From the NCBI RefSeq assembly GCF_023656565.1, contig NZ_JAMOKG010000003.1, forward strand, positions 124,001-188,000: a stretch of DNA of 64,000 nt. The letters run 5' to 3'. Shown piece by piece: positions 10,601-17,614 of this stretch. This DNA comes from Flavobacterium tyrosinilyticum. GTDB lineage: Bacteria; Bacteroidota; Bacteroidia; Flavobacteriales; Flavobacteriaceae. The translations under genes and the position numbers were made by a program. The notes under the pieces are model-generated. The model was given only the letters and a program-made list of their open reading frames with translations. It searched no databases and was not told the origin of the DNA. How positions within the stretch are numbered: the stretch's first letter is position 1; each line of letters opens with the position of its first letter.

Positions 10601-10811
10601 CTTCTGAGTTTCTATATCCTGCAAAAGAAAAATCAGGAATTTGATTTCCTTGATTATCTGTTGTGAAAGAAAGTTTTCCTTCTTTGTTTTTTATGATGTC
10701 TGGGAAATTGTTTTGAGCTGTGATGTTTCCGCTAATAAACAAAGTAATACACATTAAAGAAAATGTGTTTTTGAAAGAAGAAACGATATTTTTTAATTGA
10801 TCGAAATTCAC
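7659..10811 (-). CDS. large two-domain right-handed beta-helix protein, C-terminal part DUF6298-like, function unassigned
   Basis: 1,050 residues with signal peptide about 1-33 (GNITAQ). Residues about 60-500 form a pectate-lyase-superfamily beta-helix (GAVLLDKGTFKISGTLYIRK, VVLRGSG, then many short turns), with an aromatic-rich lip (HRWQAISIESARNAWVK, RRHTFYTEG). Residues about 590-1,040 look like a separate alpha/beta barrel-like domain (WWRGD, HNYGLWYDRRMDDH, EFWLDQAQKWKDE, VDVIDIRYWYYKEDGSA) ending in a small beta-sandwich. The second part resembles proteins labelled DUF6298. Neighbours (PL1, GH140, GH28) suggest a secreted role on pectin, possibly two activities on one chain. No catalytic residues can be assigned with confidence. 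Confidence 0.6.
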   Translation of the reverse strand: MNFDQLKNIVSSFKNTFSLMCITLFISGNITAQNNFPDIIKNKEGKLSFTTDNQGNQIPDFSFAGYRNSEVAIPNLDNKIFVSIQEDDATQKIQNAIDYVSALKPDKSGFRGAVLLDKGTFKISGTLYIRKSGVVLRGSGNSENGTILLGTGLEREALIRIVGINDKVYKDSFEFANAYTPLGTQKIQLKNTSKLKVGEEIEISKPLTDNFIKEVNMQDFGGETSWIGWKKGDWITTWNRVVTKINGNEVTVNAPITMSLDDVFGTSNVTVYSWSGRIENNGIENILIKSTYNASNLKDEEHRWQAISIESARNAWVKQVNFKHFAGGAVTILKTSQQITVEDCMATEPISEIASFRRHTFYTEGQQTLFQRCYSEFGYHDFAVGGFGTTGPNAFVQCESHLPFENSGAIGSWATGVLFDIANIDGKALSYNNREQGGRGAGWTAANSVIWESSASKVECYSPPTAQNWAFGVWGQFGGNGHWKDVNGHISPRSLFYTQLEARLGKLPVQPFIYDLGSEPSSSPSIEVAAELTKNSATTAKSLQEWIAEASKANPINTDSKGLKNANDLKVASNKTEKSASKVTTQNGWLTFEGKVIAGKQTNVAWWRGDLTDDFVNKSTPHITRFVPGRTGNGLTDKVQETVDYLTKNNIVSLEHNYGLWYDRRMDDHERVRRIDDDVWPPFYEQPFARSGQDLAWDHLSKYDLTKFNDWYWSRLAQFATLAEPNGQMLINQQYFQHNILEAGAHWASSPWRSANNINSTGFPEPPPYAGDKRIFMAEQFYDITNAQRRKLHEGFIRKSFENFQENSNVIQLTSAEYTGPLHFMEFWLDQAQKWKDETGKKGLIGLSATKDVQDAILNDAKRVKTVDVIDIRYWYYKEDGSAYAPQGGVNLAPRQHARKLKTGKETDNQVYRAVREYREKYPEKVILYSTDGSSRFGWPALMAGASLPNIPKIELPQFYAALSEMKLVDGNTFSDNLWKLENKGKSYLFYLKNDQDITIDLSNEKGTFEVFAINATTGNITKKANISGGKQVTIPQAEIKEKVLFVVKK

Positions 10812-11071
10812 TTTTTTTCTTAATTTAAATTTCAGAGTTTAGATTTTTAAAATTAACCTTTTAAGGAACAATAAATTTATAAAATCCTATTTTCTCCAAT
10901 CTTGTCATTTCGACGAAGGAGAAATCTTCGTTGCTAAATCGACAAAGATTGATATCCTTTGCGGAGTTTCTCGCGAAGATTTCTCCTTCGTCGAAATGAC
11001 AAACTAAACGGATATATTACAGTTAAGAGACCTAACAGATTTTAAAAACCTGTTAGGTCTTCATAATTTTT
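10812..11071. repeat. intergenic repeat families A and B, adjacent copies
   Basis: Family A at 10,902-11,004 with matched arms GTCATTTCGACGAAGGAG and CTCCTTCGTCGAAATGAC. It is followed by a family B hairpin at 11,032-11,061, CCTAACAGATTTTAAAAACCTGTTAGG. The rest (10,812-10,900) is AT-rich with no feature seen. Confidence 0.8.
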
Positions 11072-12778
11072 CTATTGCAATAAAGACTTTAATTTCGCTA
11101 AAGTATCCGTATTATTTTCAATTTTTGTCCAATCTGTTTTACTGTTTGGGTCGATTCCGTTAAAATACTTTTCGATGTTGGTATATCCGTCTCCGTTTGC
11201 ATCTTTATTAGCGTCTGAAGCATCATTCGGATTTAAACCATATTTCTTTTCCCAAGCATCTGGAATTCCGTCATTGTCTGAATCTTTATAGGCTTTTCCT
11301 TTGTAAGTTGGATATCCGCCAACTTGATCAGGATGTGTTATGATTCCTTTTTTATAAGAATCGGCAGGTAATCTTCTTTTGATATATTCTTTTCCGATAT
11401 TATTTTCTAAACCGTCTTTTACTTCGATTTTTCCAGTTTTAACTTGTTTGATAATTCTTTCATCAACAGCATCTCTCTTTGGAATTGTTGCTCCAACATT
11501 CGTCAAAACAAAATCATAAGCTTCTTCTGCCGACATGATATTGAATTTTGGCATTGAGAAAGGTTTTGGCTGTTTTATCGCTGCCAAAAATTCTTTTGTT
11601 TCTGCTTCTGGAAGATTTTCCAATTGCACTCCGCCATTCCAGTTGTCTGCTGTAACTTCAGGCGAACCAACAATAAAGTTTCCTGAAACATACGCTCTTC
11701 CGTATTGTTTTGGTTCAATATAACCAGATTCTGGTTTCACAATTCTATGTGCAATAGGTTCGTTTTGTGGCGTAATTGGACCAGGTTTGAAATAATTGTT
11801 GATGATGTTTAACATCGAACGATAATCTCCGCCGTCAAGCGTACGATTCCACCAATTAAATACTACGTTATTCACAAAATTAAAGTCGCCATACATTCCT
11901 ATAGAAGCATTTCTTGAAATGTTGTCAGCCCATAAGTTGCGCATAAAAGTACTATTTAATCCGCCGATTGTACTTCCGAAAGCATGATTATAAGTATCTA
12001 AACCTTCTGATGAAATAGTATTTTGAATCGTGATATTACAAGCTGGTAATTTTTCCAGTTTCGATTTTGCATTAGCTGCAAACTGATGTCTGTATAGCGA
12101 AATATTTTCATCTAATCCCCAGCTAACAGAACAGTGATCTACAATAATATTTCCCATTGGATTTCCTCCTAATGCATCATCTCTTCTCGTTACTTCTGTA
12201 GCTCCACGACGGAAACGCATATGACGAATAATAACGTCGTGAGTATCGATTTCTAACGTTTCTCCAGCAATACAAATTCCGTCACCCGGAGCGGTTTGTC
12301 CAGCAATGGTTACGTAAGGCGCACGCATGCTGATTCTTTTTTTCAATTGAATAATTCCTGAAACGTTGAAAACAATTGTTCTTGCTCCAACAGCTTCACA
12401 GGCTTCACGGAAAGTTCCTTTTCCGCTGTCTTCTAAACTCGTAACCACAAATATTTTTCCGCCACGTCCGCCTTGTGTGTAAGCTCCACCCCCTTCGGCA
12501 CCTGGGAAAGCAGGAATATCTGCCAAAACAAAATCTTTAGGATATGAAGCCCAAGGCAAATATGGTTTTCCTTGTTTTGCCTCTTCTTTGATGATGTGAA
12601 GATTAGCATTCCAGATCTGGCTCAGCCTTTTTTCTTCATCAGCCAAAATAGCATCTGCTTTTTCCTGAACAGGTTTTGGAATTACAGGATATTGGGCATA
12701 TGCCGACGATACAAGAGAACAAAATGACAACGCCATAAATGTTCTCTTTAAAGTATGTTTTGGGAAAATATTTTGCAT
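11072..12778 (-). CDS. secreted pectate lyase, polysaccharide lyase family 1
   Basis: 568 residues with signal peptide about 1-29 (SSAYAQ). The PL1 beta-helix opens with AFPGAEGGGAYTQGGRGGK at about 90-108, followed by GTFREACE, TIAGQTAPGDGICIAG, VIIRHMRFRRG and DHCSVSWGLDE, the usual order in Bacteroidota PL1 lyases. Family knowledge: Ca2+-dependent beta-elimination of polygalacturonate with an Arg base. Residues about 490-550 (DSDNDGIPDAWEKKYGLNP, DANGDGYTNIEKYFNG) are an Asp-rich Ca2+-binding tail like TSP3/dockerin repeats. It pairs with the paralogous PL1 two genes upstream; a DUF3826 gene separates them. Confidence 0.9.
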   Translation of the reverse strand: MQNIFPKHTLKRTFMALSFCSLVSSAYAQYPVIPKPVQEKADAILADEEKRLSQIWNANLHIIKEEAKQGKPYLPWASYPKDFVLADIPAFPGAEGGGAYTQGGRGGKIFVVTSLEDSGKGTFREACEAVGARTIVFNVSGIIQLKKRISMRAPYVTIAGQTAPGDGICIAGETLEIDTHDVIIRHMRFRRGATEVTRRDDALGGNPMGNIIVDHCSVSWGLDENISLYRHQFAANAKSKLEKLPACNITIQNTISSEGLDTYNHAFGSTIGGLNSTFMRNLWADNISRNASIGMYGDFNFVNNVVFNWWNRTLDGGDYRSMLNIINNYFKPGPITPQNEPIAHRIVKPESGYIEPKQYGRAYVSGNFIVGSPEVTADNWNGGVQLENLPEAETKEFLAAIKQPKPFSMPKFNIMSAEEAYDFVLTNVGATIPKRDAVDERIIKQVKTGKIEVKDGLENNIGKEYIKRRLPADSYKKGIITHPDQVGGYPTYKGKAYKDSDNDGIPDAWEKKYGLNPNDASDANKDANGDGYTNIEKYFNGIDPNSKTDWTKIENNTDTLAKLKSLLQ

Positions 12779-12833
12779 TGAATTGTGTGTGGTTGTAGTT
12801 AATAGTTGTAATAGAAAATTTTAAAAGAGAAAA

Positions 12834-13523
12834 TTATTCTTTTGCAGTAGAATCTTTTGTTTTACTCTTCTCTCTTTCTTCAATACGTTTATGCCAATCG
12901 GCACTTTCTTTGTTTAAATCATAACCTTGTTTTGATAAATAGTTGTTGATTCTTCCTTTGTATTTACCAAACCATCCGTGTTTTTCTTTAGAAGAACCAG
13001 CATCCATTGCGTGTTCTCTGGCTTCCACTAAAGCTTTATAGATGTAGTCTTTTTGTTCTGCTGTTAAGTTTGGAAGCATATCATTGTAACCGGCTACTGT
13101 AATTGGAAGCACACCATAAGTCATTCCATCTTTAACTTCAGTGATTTTATCTTCAGACAATTCTTTGCTTAATTTTTTGATATAAGATTTATGCAGTTTT
13201 GCAATTGATTCGTCTGCTTTTGCTTTCAGTTTATCAATCTTTTCGTTTTGCTTTTCTTTTGCTAAAGAAGTATCTTCTTTTACTTTTTTGATTTCAGCAT
13301 CTCTTCCATCCTGAATTTCAGTCAAATCTCTGAATTGTTGCGCGATGATGTTTGAAACTGCTTTTTCTTTAGCTTCGTTTTTTAAATCTAATTTGGTAAC
13401 GATTTTTGCAGCTCTTTCGTTGGTAACTTTTACATATTCAGGATCTAAATGCTGTTGTGCATTTAAACTTGAAAATGCAAAAACTAGGGATAATAAACCA
13501 GCGTTTAATCTATTTAGTGCCAT
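12834..13523 (-). CDS. DUF3826 family secreted protein
   Basis: 229 residues with signal peptide 1-22 (SSLNAQ). Mostly charged alpha-helix: residues about 60-125 are a Lys/Glu-rich coiled-coil stretch (EKQNEKIDKLKAKADESIAK). Conserved-looking motifs are YGVLPITVAGYNDMLP, LTAEQKDYIYKALVEARE and GWFGKYKGRINNYLSKQGYD. It matches the DUF3826 proteins that travel with PL1 lyases in pectin loci. No enzymatic motif is visible. A periplasmic accessory role beside the lyases (binding or chaperoning) is inference only. Confidence 0.75.
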   Translation of the reverse strand: MALNRLNAGLLSLVFAFSSLNAQQHLDPEYVKVTNERAAKIVTKLDLKNEAKEKAVSNIIAQQFRDLTEIQDGRDAEIKKVKEDTSLAKEKQNEKIDKLKAKADESIAKLHKSYIKKLSKELSEDKITEVKDGMTYGVLPITVAGYNDMLPNLTAEQKDYIYKALVEAREHAMDAGSSKEKHGWFGKYKGRINNYLSKQGYDLNKESADWHKRIEEREKSKTKDSTAKE

Positions 13524-13804
13524 TCTTTTTCTTTTTAGTGAAGTTTCAAACTCAATTAAAAGGCCAACGGCCTTTAAGCAACACCATAGGATAACATCCT
13601 ATGACTCACAAATCATGTAGCCATAGCCCTGAAAGGGCGTAAGTCTTTATCCATTTCCTTTAATTGCTTTCGCCCTTTCAGGGCTTTTTTCTTTCATTAT
13701 TCTATACATAGGACGTTGTCCTATTTTAGTGCTTTGAGCCTTTCAGGCTCTTTTTTGAAAACATTCCTGCCTCTTAAAAACAGGAATGTTTTCAAAAATT
13801 GTAC
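13524..13804. repeat. intergenic repeat family E (about 200 bp) plus a 14-bp stem-loop
   Basis: Family E at 13,558-13,757 is a chain of small palindromes: GGCCAACGGCC, ATAGGATAACATCCTAT, then GCCCTGAAAGGGCGTAAG facing CGCCCTTTCAGGGC, TAGGACGTTGTCCTA and GAGCCTTTCAGGCTC. A second full copy is at 58,284-58,487. Next to it is a perfect 14-bp stem, TGAAAACATTCCTG (13,756-13,769) with CAGGAATGTTTTCA (13,781-13,794), just past the PL1 stop. It lacks a minus-strand T-tract, so an mRNA-end stabiliser is likelier than a terminator. Confidence 0.75.
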
Positions 13805-15517
13805 CTATTTTATATCTAATAAAGGTCTAACTAATGTTTCTTTGTTATTAGCCAAATCTTTCCAGTCTACTTTTATCGCAGGATTTACACCGTTGATGTA
13901 ATCTTCAATATTAGTGTATCCGTCTCCATTCAAATCTCCTTGTGCATCAGATGGATCGTTCGGGTTTAAACCGTATTTTTTCTCCCATGCGTCTGGCATT
14001 CCGTCTTTGTCAGTATCTACATAAGGTTTTCCTTTGTATTCTGGATATCCTCCAACTTGAGAAATATCAGTGATAATACCTTTTTTATAAGAATCCATCG
14101 GTAAACGTCTGTGTTCGAATTGGTAGAATTCTTTTTTCTCTAATCCTTTTGCATATTCTGGAACTCCAGTTTTTACAGTTCTTACGATTCTTTCGTCTAC
14201 TTTATCTCTTATTGGTAAAGTTGCTCCAACATTTTTAAGAACAAATTCATATGCTTCATCTGCTTTCATGAATGGACGGAACCATGGCATTGGGAAAGGT
14301 TTGTCTGTTTTCATTTTAGCAAAATATTCTTTTGCTTCATCGTAAGCCATTAATTCGCCTTTTTTATTTTCAAGCTGAATACCGCCGTCCCAATTGTCTT
14401 TAGTCACTTTTTCGTTTCCGTTAATAATATTTCCGTTTACGTAAGCTCTTCCGAAAACCACATAAGGCAATTTACTTCTTCCCGATTCTGGTTTCAAGAT
14501 TCTATAGCTGATTGGCTGCGTTAAATCGGTTACAGGTCCTGGTTTGTAGAAGTTGTTGATGATGTTGTAATTAGCAGTATAATCTCCACCATCTGTAGAT
14601 CTATTGTACCAGTTGAAAACTACGTTATTTACAAAATTGAAAATTCCGTTCCAACCGATAGAAGGGTTTCTTCCTGCATTGTTAGCCCACATATTTCTCA
14701 TGAAAGAGCAATTTTCTCCACCTAAAGTACTTCCGAAAGCGTGATTGTAAGTATCCAAAGCTTCTCCGAATAAACTGTTTTGGATGGTAATATTTACCGT
14801 TCCTACTTTAATGTCTGGATAACCTGGTCCTGGATTGTACATATGTCTGTAGATTGACATGTTTTCGTCTAATCCCCAAGTTGCAGAAACGTGATCGATC
14901 ATGATGTTTCCAACAGGATTTCCTCCAATAGCATCATCACGACGGCCTACAAAAGTTTCTCCACGACGGAAACGTACGTGTCTGATAATTACGTCATGCG
15001 TATCTATCCAAGTTGATTCTCCAGCAATACAAACACCATCGCCAGGAGCTGTTTGTCCCGCAATTGTAATGTAAGGTGCACGAATAATCAACGGACTTTT
15101 TAATCTGATAATTCCAGCAACGTTAAATACCACTATTCTCGCTCCTCCTTGTTCACAAGCTTCACGTAAAGTTCCTGGTCCGCGGTCCTCTAGACTTGTT
15201 ACCGTATAAACTTTTCCGCCACGTCCTCCAAATGTGTACATTCCACCACCTTCAGCACCTGGAAAAGCAGGAATTTCTGCCTGAGGTAAATCTGTTGGTC
15301 TTGCTGCCCACGGAATATAAGGTTTTCCATGTTTTGCTTCTTCTTCAATAACTACTAAAGCTTTTGTCCAAGCTTCATCAGAAAGTCTTTGAGCTTCTTC
15401 TTTAATTGCTTTTTCTTGAGCCTGAACTTCTGGACTTATCTTCGGATATTGAGCAAAACATTTTGCACTTCCTAAAAAAAGCAGAGATGATGCGATAAAT
15501 AATGCGGAATTTTTCAT
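13805..15517 (-). CDS. secreted pectate lyase, polysaccharide lyase family 1 (paralogue)
   Basis: 570 residues with signal peptide about 1-22 (AKCFAQ). The same layout as its downstream paralogue: AFPGAEGGGMYTFGGRGGK, GTLREACE, TIAGQTAPGDGVCIAG, VIIRHVRFRRGE, DAIGGNPVGNIMIDH and SATWGLDENM, then the Asp-rich tail DTDKDGMPDAWEKKYGLNP and DLNGDGYTNIEDYINGVNP. The likeness over the whole length, including the tail, points to a local duplication. Expected role: endo-cleavage of de-esterified homogalacturonan outside the cytoplasm. First enzyme gene after susD. Confidence 0.9.
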   Translation of the reverse strand: MKNSALFIASSLLFLGSAKCFAQYPKISPEVQAQEKAIKEEAQRLSDEAWTKALVVIEEEAKHGKPYIPWAARPTDLPQAEIPAFPGAEGGGMYTFGGRGGKVYTVTSLEDRGPGTLREACEQGGARIVVFNVAGIIRLKSPLIIRAPYITIAGQTAPGDGVCIAGESTWIDTHDVIIRHVRFRRGETFVGRRDDAIGGNPVGNIMIDHVSATWGLDENMSIYRHMYNPGPGYPDIKVGTVNITIQNSLFGEALDTYNHAFGSTLGGENCSFMRNMWANNAGRNPSIGWNGIFNFVNNVVFNWYNRSTDGGDYTANYNIINNFYKPGPVTDLTQPISYRILKPESGRSKLPYVVFGRAYVNGNIINGNEKVTKDNWDGGIQLENKKGELMAYDEAKEYFAKMKTDKPFPMPWFRPFMKADEAYEFVLKNVGATLPIRDKVDERIVRTVKTGVPEYAKGLEKKEFYQFEHRRLPMDSYKKGIITDISQVGGYPEYKGKPYVDTDKDGMPDAWEKKYGLNPNDPSDAQGDLNGDGYTNIEDYINGVNPAIKVDWKDLANNKETLVRPLLDIK

Positions 15518-15554
15518 GTTAATTTGTAGTTGTGGTAATTCTTTTTAAACAAAT

Positions 15555-15582
15555 CACCTGTATCTTTTGACGAATACAGGTG
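15555..15582 (-). promoter_or_regulatory. stem-loop just downstream of susD
   Basis: Perfect 9-bp stem CACCTGTAT / ATACAGGTG with a 10-nt loop in the 102-bp gap between susD and the first lyase gene. There is no run of T on the minus strand after it, so it looks less like a full terminator than a partial terminator or an RNA 3'-end protector that would keep susCD mRNA more abundant than the downstream message (inference). Confidence 0.55.
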
Positions 15583-15619
15583 AAAAGCTTAGTAATATTT
15601 CTGTTTTTTAAATAAAAAT

Positions 15620-17596
15620 CTATTCTTGATAATTGAAAGTGCCTAGTCCACCAAAGTTATCATTCCAACCAATAGTTTGTAATAGCCAAGGATTTGCAGT
15701 TAAAGCTGTATTATTTAAACCATTAATATAATAGTTAGGATTAAATTTGATATTAACCGGCGCTCCATTAAAGTTATCCATAGGCGTAACTAATGCTGTA
15801 CGGATAAAGTTTGTATTATAAAATGTTGCCAACGTTGCTAATTGAGCTTGGAAATTTGCCGCATCTGGATCTGCTACTACATTTGCACGAGCACTAGCCA
15901 AAGGATCTGTAGTTGCTGAAGATGTTGAAACTCTATATTGTAAAAAGTTACCAGTACGTTTTGTTCCGTTAATTGGTGTTAAACCTAATTTACTTACAGT
16001 ACCTCCTGTAACTCCAGGCAATACTTCATTATCATATAACATCCATCTTTGAACATCCCAAAAACGTTTTCCTTCGTAAGCTAATTCTACTCTACGCTCA
16101 TATAAAACAGCTTCAATTGCTTGATACTTATCAGAAAGGGTTCCAATTCCGTAATTGTTTGCTGAAGGAATACCAACACGATTTCTAATTCTTCCTAAAT
16201 AAGCTATAGTGTTACTAGTTTGACCTAAAGCGGCATAACATTCTGCAATGTTTAATAATAATTCAGCATAGCGGTATTCAAAAATATCTGTACCAGAATA
16301 CTGGAAGTTCGTTTCTTTACTAGCCGCAGTATTCGTCATTTTTCTTACGAATGCTGGACTTGATATTGCAGTATTTCCATCTGAAAACCCTGCTTTATTT
16401 GAACCATCTAACCAACGGTAAGCCCAAAGAACGCTATTTGGAGTTTCTTTGCTTCCCCATTTAGAACCAGAGAAGGCAAAAGTTCTGTAAAATCTAGGAT
16501 CTCTGTTTACGAAGAAAGTAAAATCATTGTAACCATTTGCTGCAGTTGGTCTACTACCATTTGCCATTGGGAATAAATCAATCATTTCTTTTGGAGCAGC
16601 AACTCCTCCACCTGTTCCACCTAAACTCAATAAACGGATTCCTTTTTCCCAAGAGTTATTAATTGCTTGAGAAGTAACACCAAATCCGCAAAGTTGTACT
16701 GTGATTGCTTCTGAACAGAAAGCGTTATCAATCAAGAACATTTGCTCCCATTGTTTTGCAGTGCTTCCATATAATCCATAACCGTCAGCAGTCAATTGAG
16801 CTTCTGCTTCCAATCCAGCTTTCAAAGCCGCTTCCCAACGTTCGTTTGAACCGTCCCAGTTTTTATTAAATAAAGGGCTTGCAAATGTTAAAAGTACTCT
16901 AGACTTTTGAGCCATCGCAGCTCCTTTAGTAAAACGTCCGTAAGCTGCAGCTCCCCAGTTACTAGGTAATAAACTTGCGGCCATATCTAAATCGCTAACG
17001 ATTTGTGCCACAACTTCAGAAACTTTTGCTCTAGGCAACTGAATTGAAGCATCAGTAGCCGATGCATCTTGAACAGTTGTTACAATAGGAACACCTCCAT
17101 AAACACGCATTAGATCAAAGTACTGCATGGCACGCATGTAATACATCTGTCCTTTTGCTTGGTCACGAAATGTTTTATCCAAATTTGAACCTTTTACATC
17201 AATGTCTTCTAAAAAGGCATTACATTCTCTAATTCTGTTGTAAGGATGGTTATTGATACTAGTTGCTAATTTAGCTCCATAATAACCACTTGCATCAGCC
17301 GAGTTTATAAGTGTTTTGTTTGGATTGATAAAATCTTGTGTTCCACCTAACTCTTCTGTCAATCTTGAATTTGCATCTGTATAAGAACCAATAATTGTAG
17401 CAGTTGGCGACTTATAAGCATTATAGAAATCATAATATTGATTGTCTACATAGGCTTGTGCACGCTCTTGGGTTTGGTAGAATGTATCATCGTAAAAGCC
17501 ATAACCTTTCTTATCCTTTAGAAAATCATCACTACAAGAAGCAGCACCTACAGCAAGCAATAGTGATAGTGTTATATATTTAAATGGTGTTTTCAT
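15620..17596 (-). CDS. SusD/RagB-family outer-membrane glycan-binding lipoprotein
   Basis: 658 residues. Lipobox LLLAVGAASC with Cys21, followed by SDD, the acidic export signal that sends Bacteroidota lipoproteins to the cell surface. The helical TPR-like body is typical of the family (NPYNRIRECNAFLEDI, QMYYMRAMQYFDLMRVYGGVPIVT), and the C-terminal part has YRYAELLLNIAECYAALG and LYERRVELAYEGKRFWDVQRW, both SusD hallmarks. It caps the SusC pore encoded 18 bp upstream and captures pectic oligosaccharides. Longer than the usual 500-600 residues, with extra loops near residues 540-620. Confidence 0.92.
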   Translation of the reverse strand: MKTPFKYITLSLLLAVGAASCSDDFLKDKKGYGFYDDTFYQTQERAQAYVDNQYYDFYNAYKSPTATIIGSYTDANSRLTEELGGTQDFINPNKTLINSADASGYYGAKLATSINNHPYNRIRECNAFLEDIDVKGSNLDKTFRDQAKGQMYYMRAMQYFDLMRVYGGVPIVTTVQDASATDASIQLPRAKVSEVVAQIVSDLDMAASLLPSNWGAAAYGRFTKGAAMAQKSRVLLTFASPLFNKNWDGSNERWEAALKAGLEAEAQLTADGYGLYGSTAKQWEQMFLIDNAFCSEAITVQLCGFGVTSQAINNSWEKGIRLLSLGGTGGGVAAPKEMIDLFPMANGSRPTAANGYNDFTFFVNRDPRFYRTFAFSGSKWGSKETPNSVLWAYRWLDGSNKAGFSDGNTAISSPAFVRKMTNTAASKETNFQYSGTDIFEYRYAELLLNIAECYAALGQTSNTIAYLGRIRNRVGIPSANNYGIGTLSDKYQAIEAVLYERRVELAYEGKRFWDVQRWMLYDNEVLPGVTGGTVSKLGLTPINGTKRTGNFLQYRVSTSSATTDPLASARANVVADPDAANFQAQLATLATFYNTNFIRTALVTPMDNFNGAPVNIKFNPNYYINGLNNTALTANPWLLQTIGWNDNFGGLGTFNYQE

Positions 17597-17614
17597 AGTT
17601 TCTTTTAATTTTGA

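Noticed and set aside
13558..13757. CRISPR-like array or riboswitch
   Set aside because: The hairpins are all different from one another and not regularly spaced as direct repeats. The same chain recurs elsewhere in another gene context, so it is an interspersed repeat.
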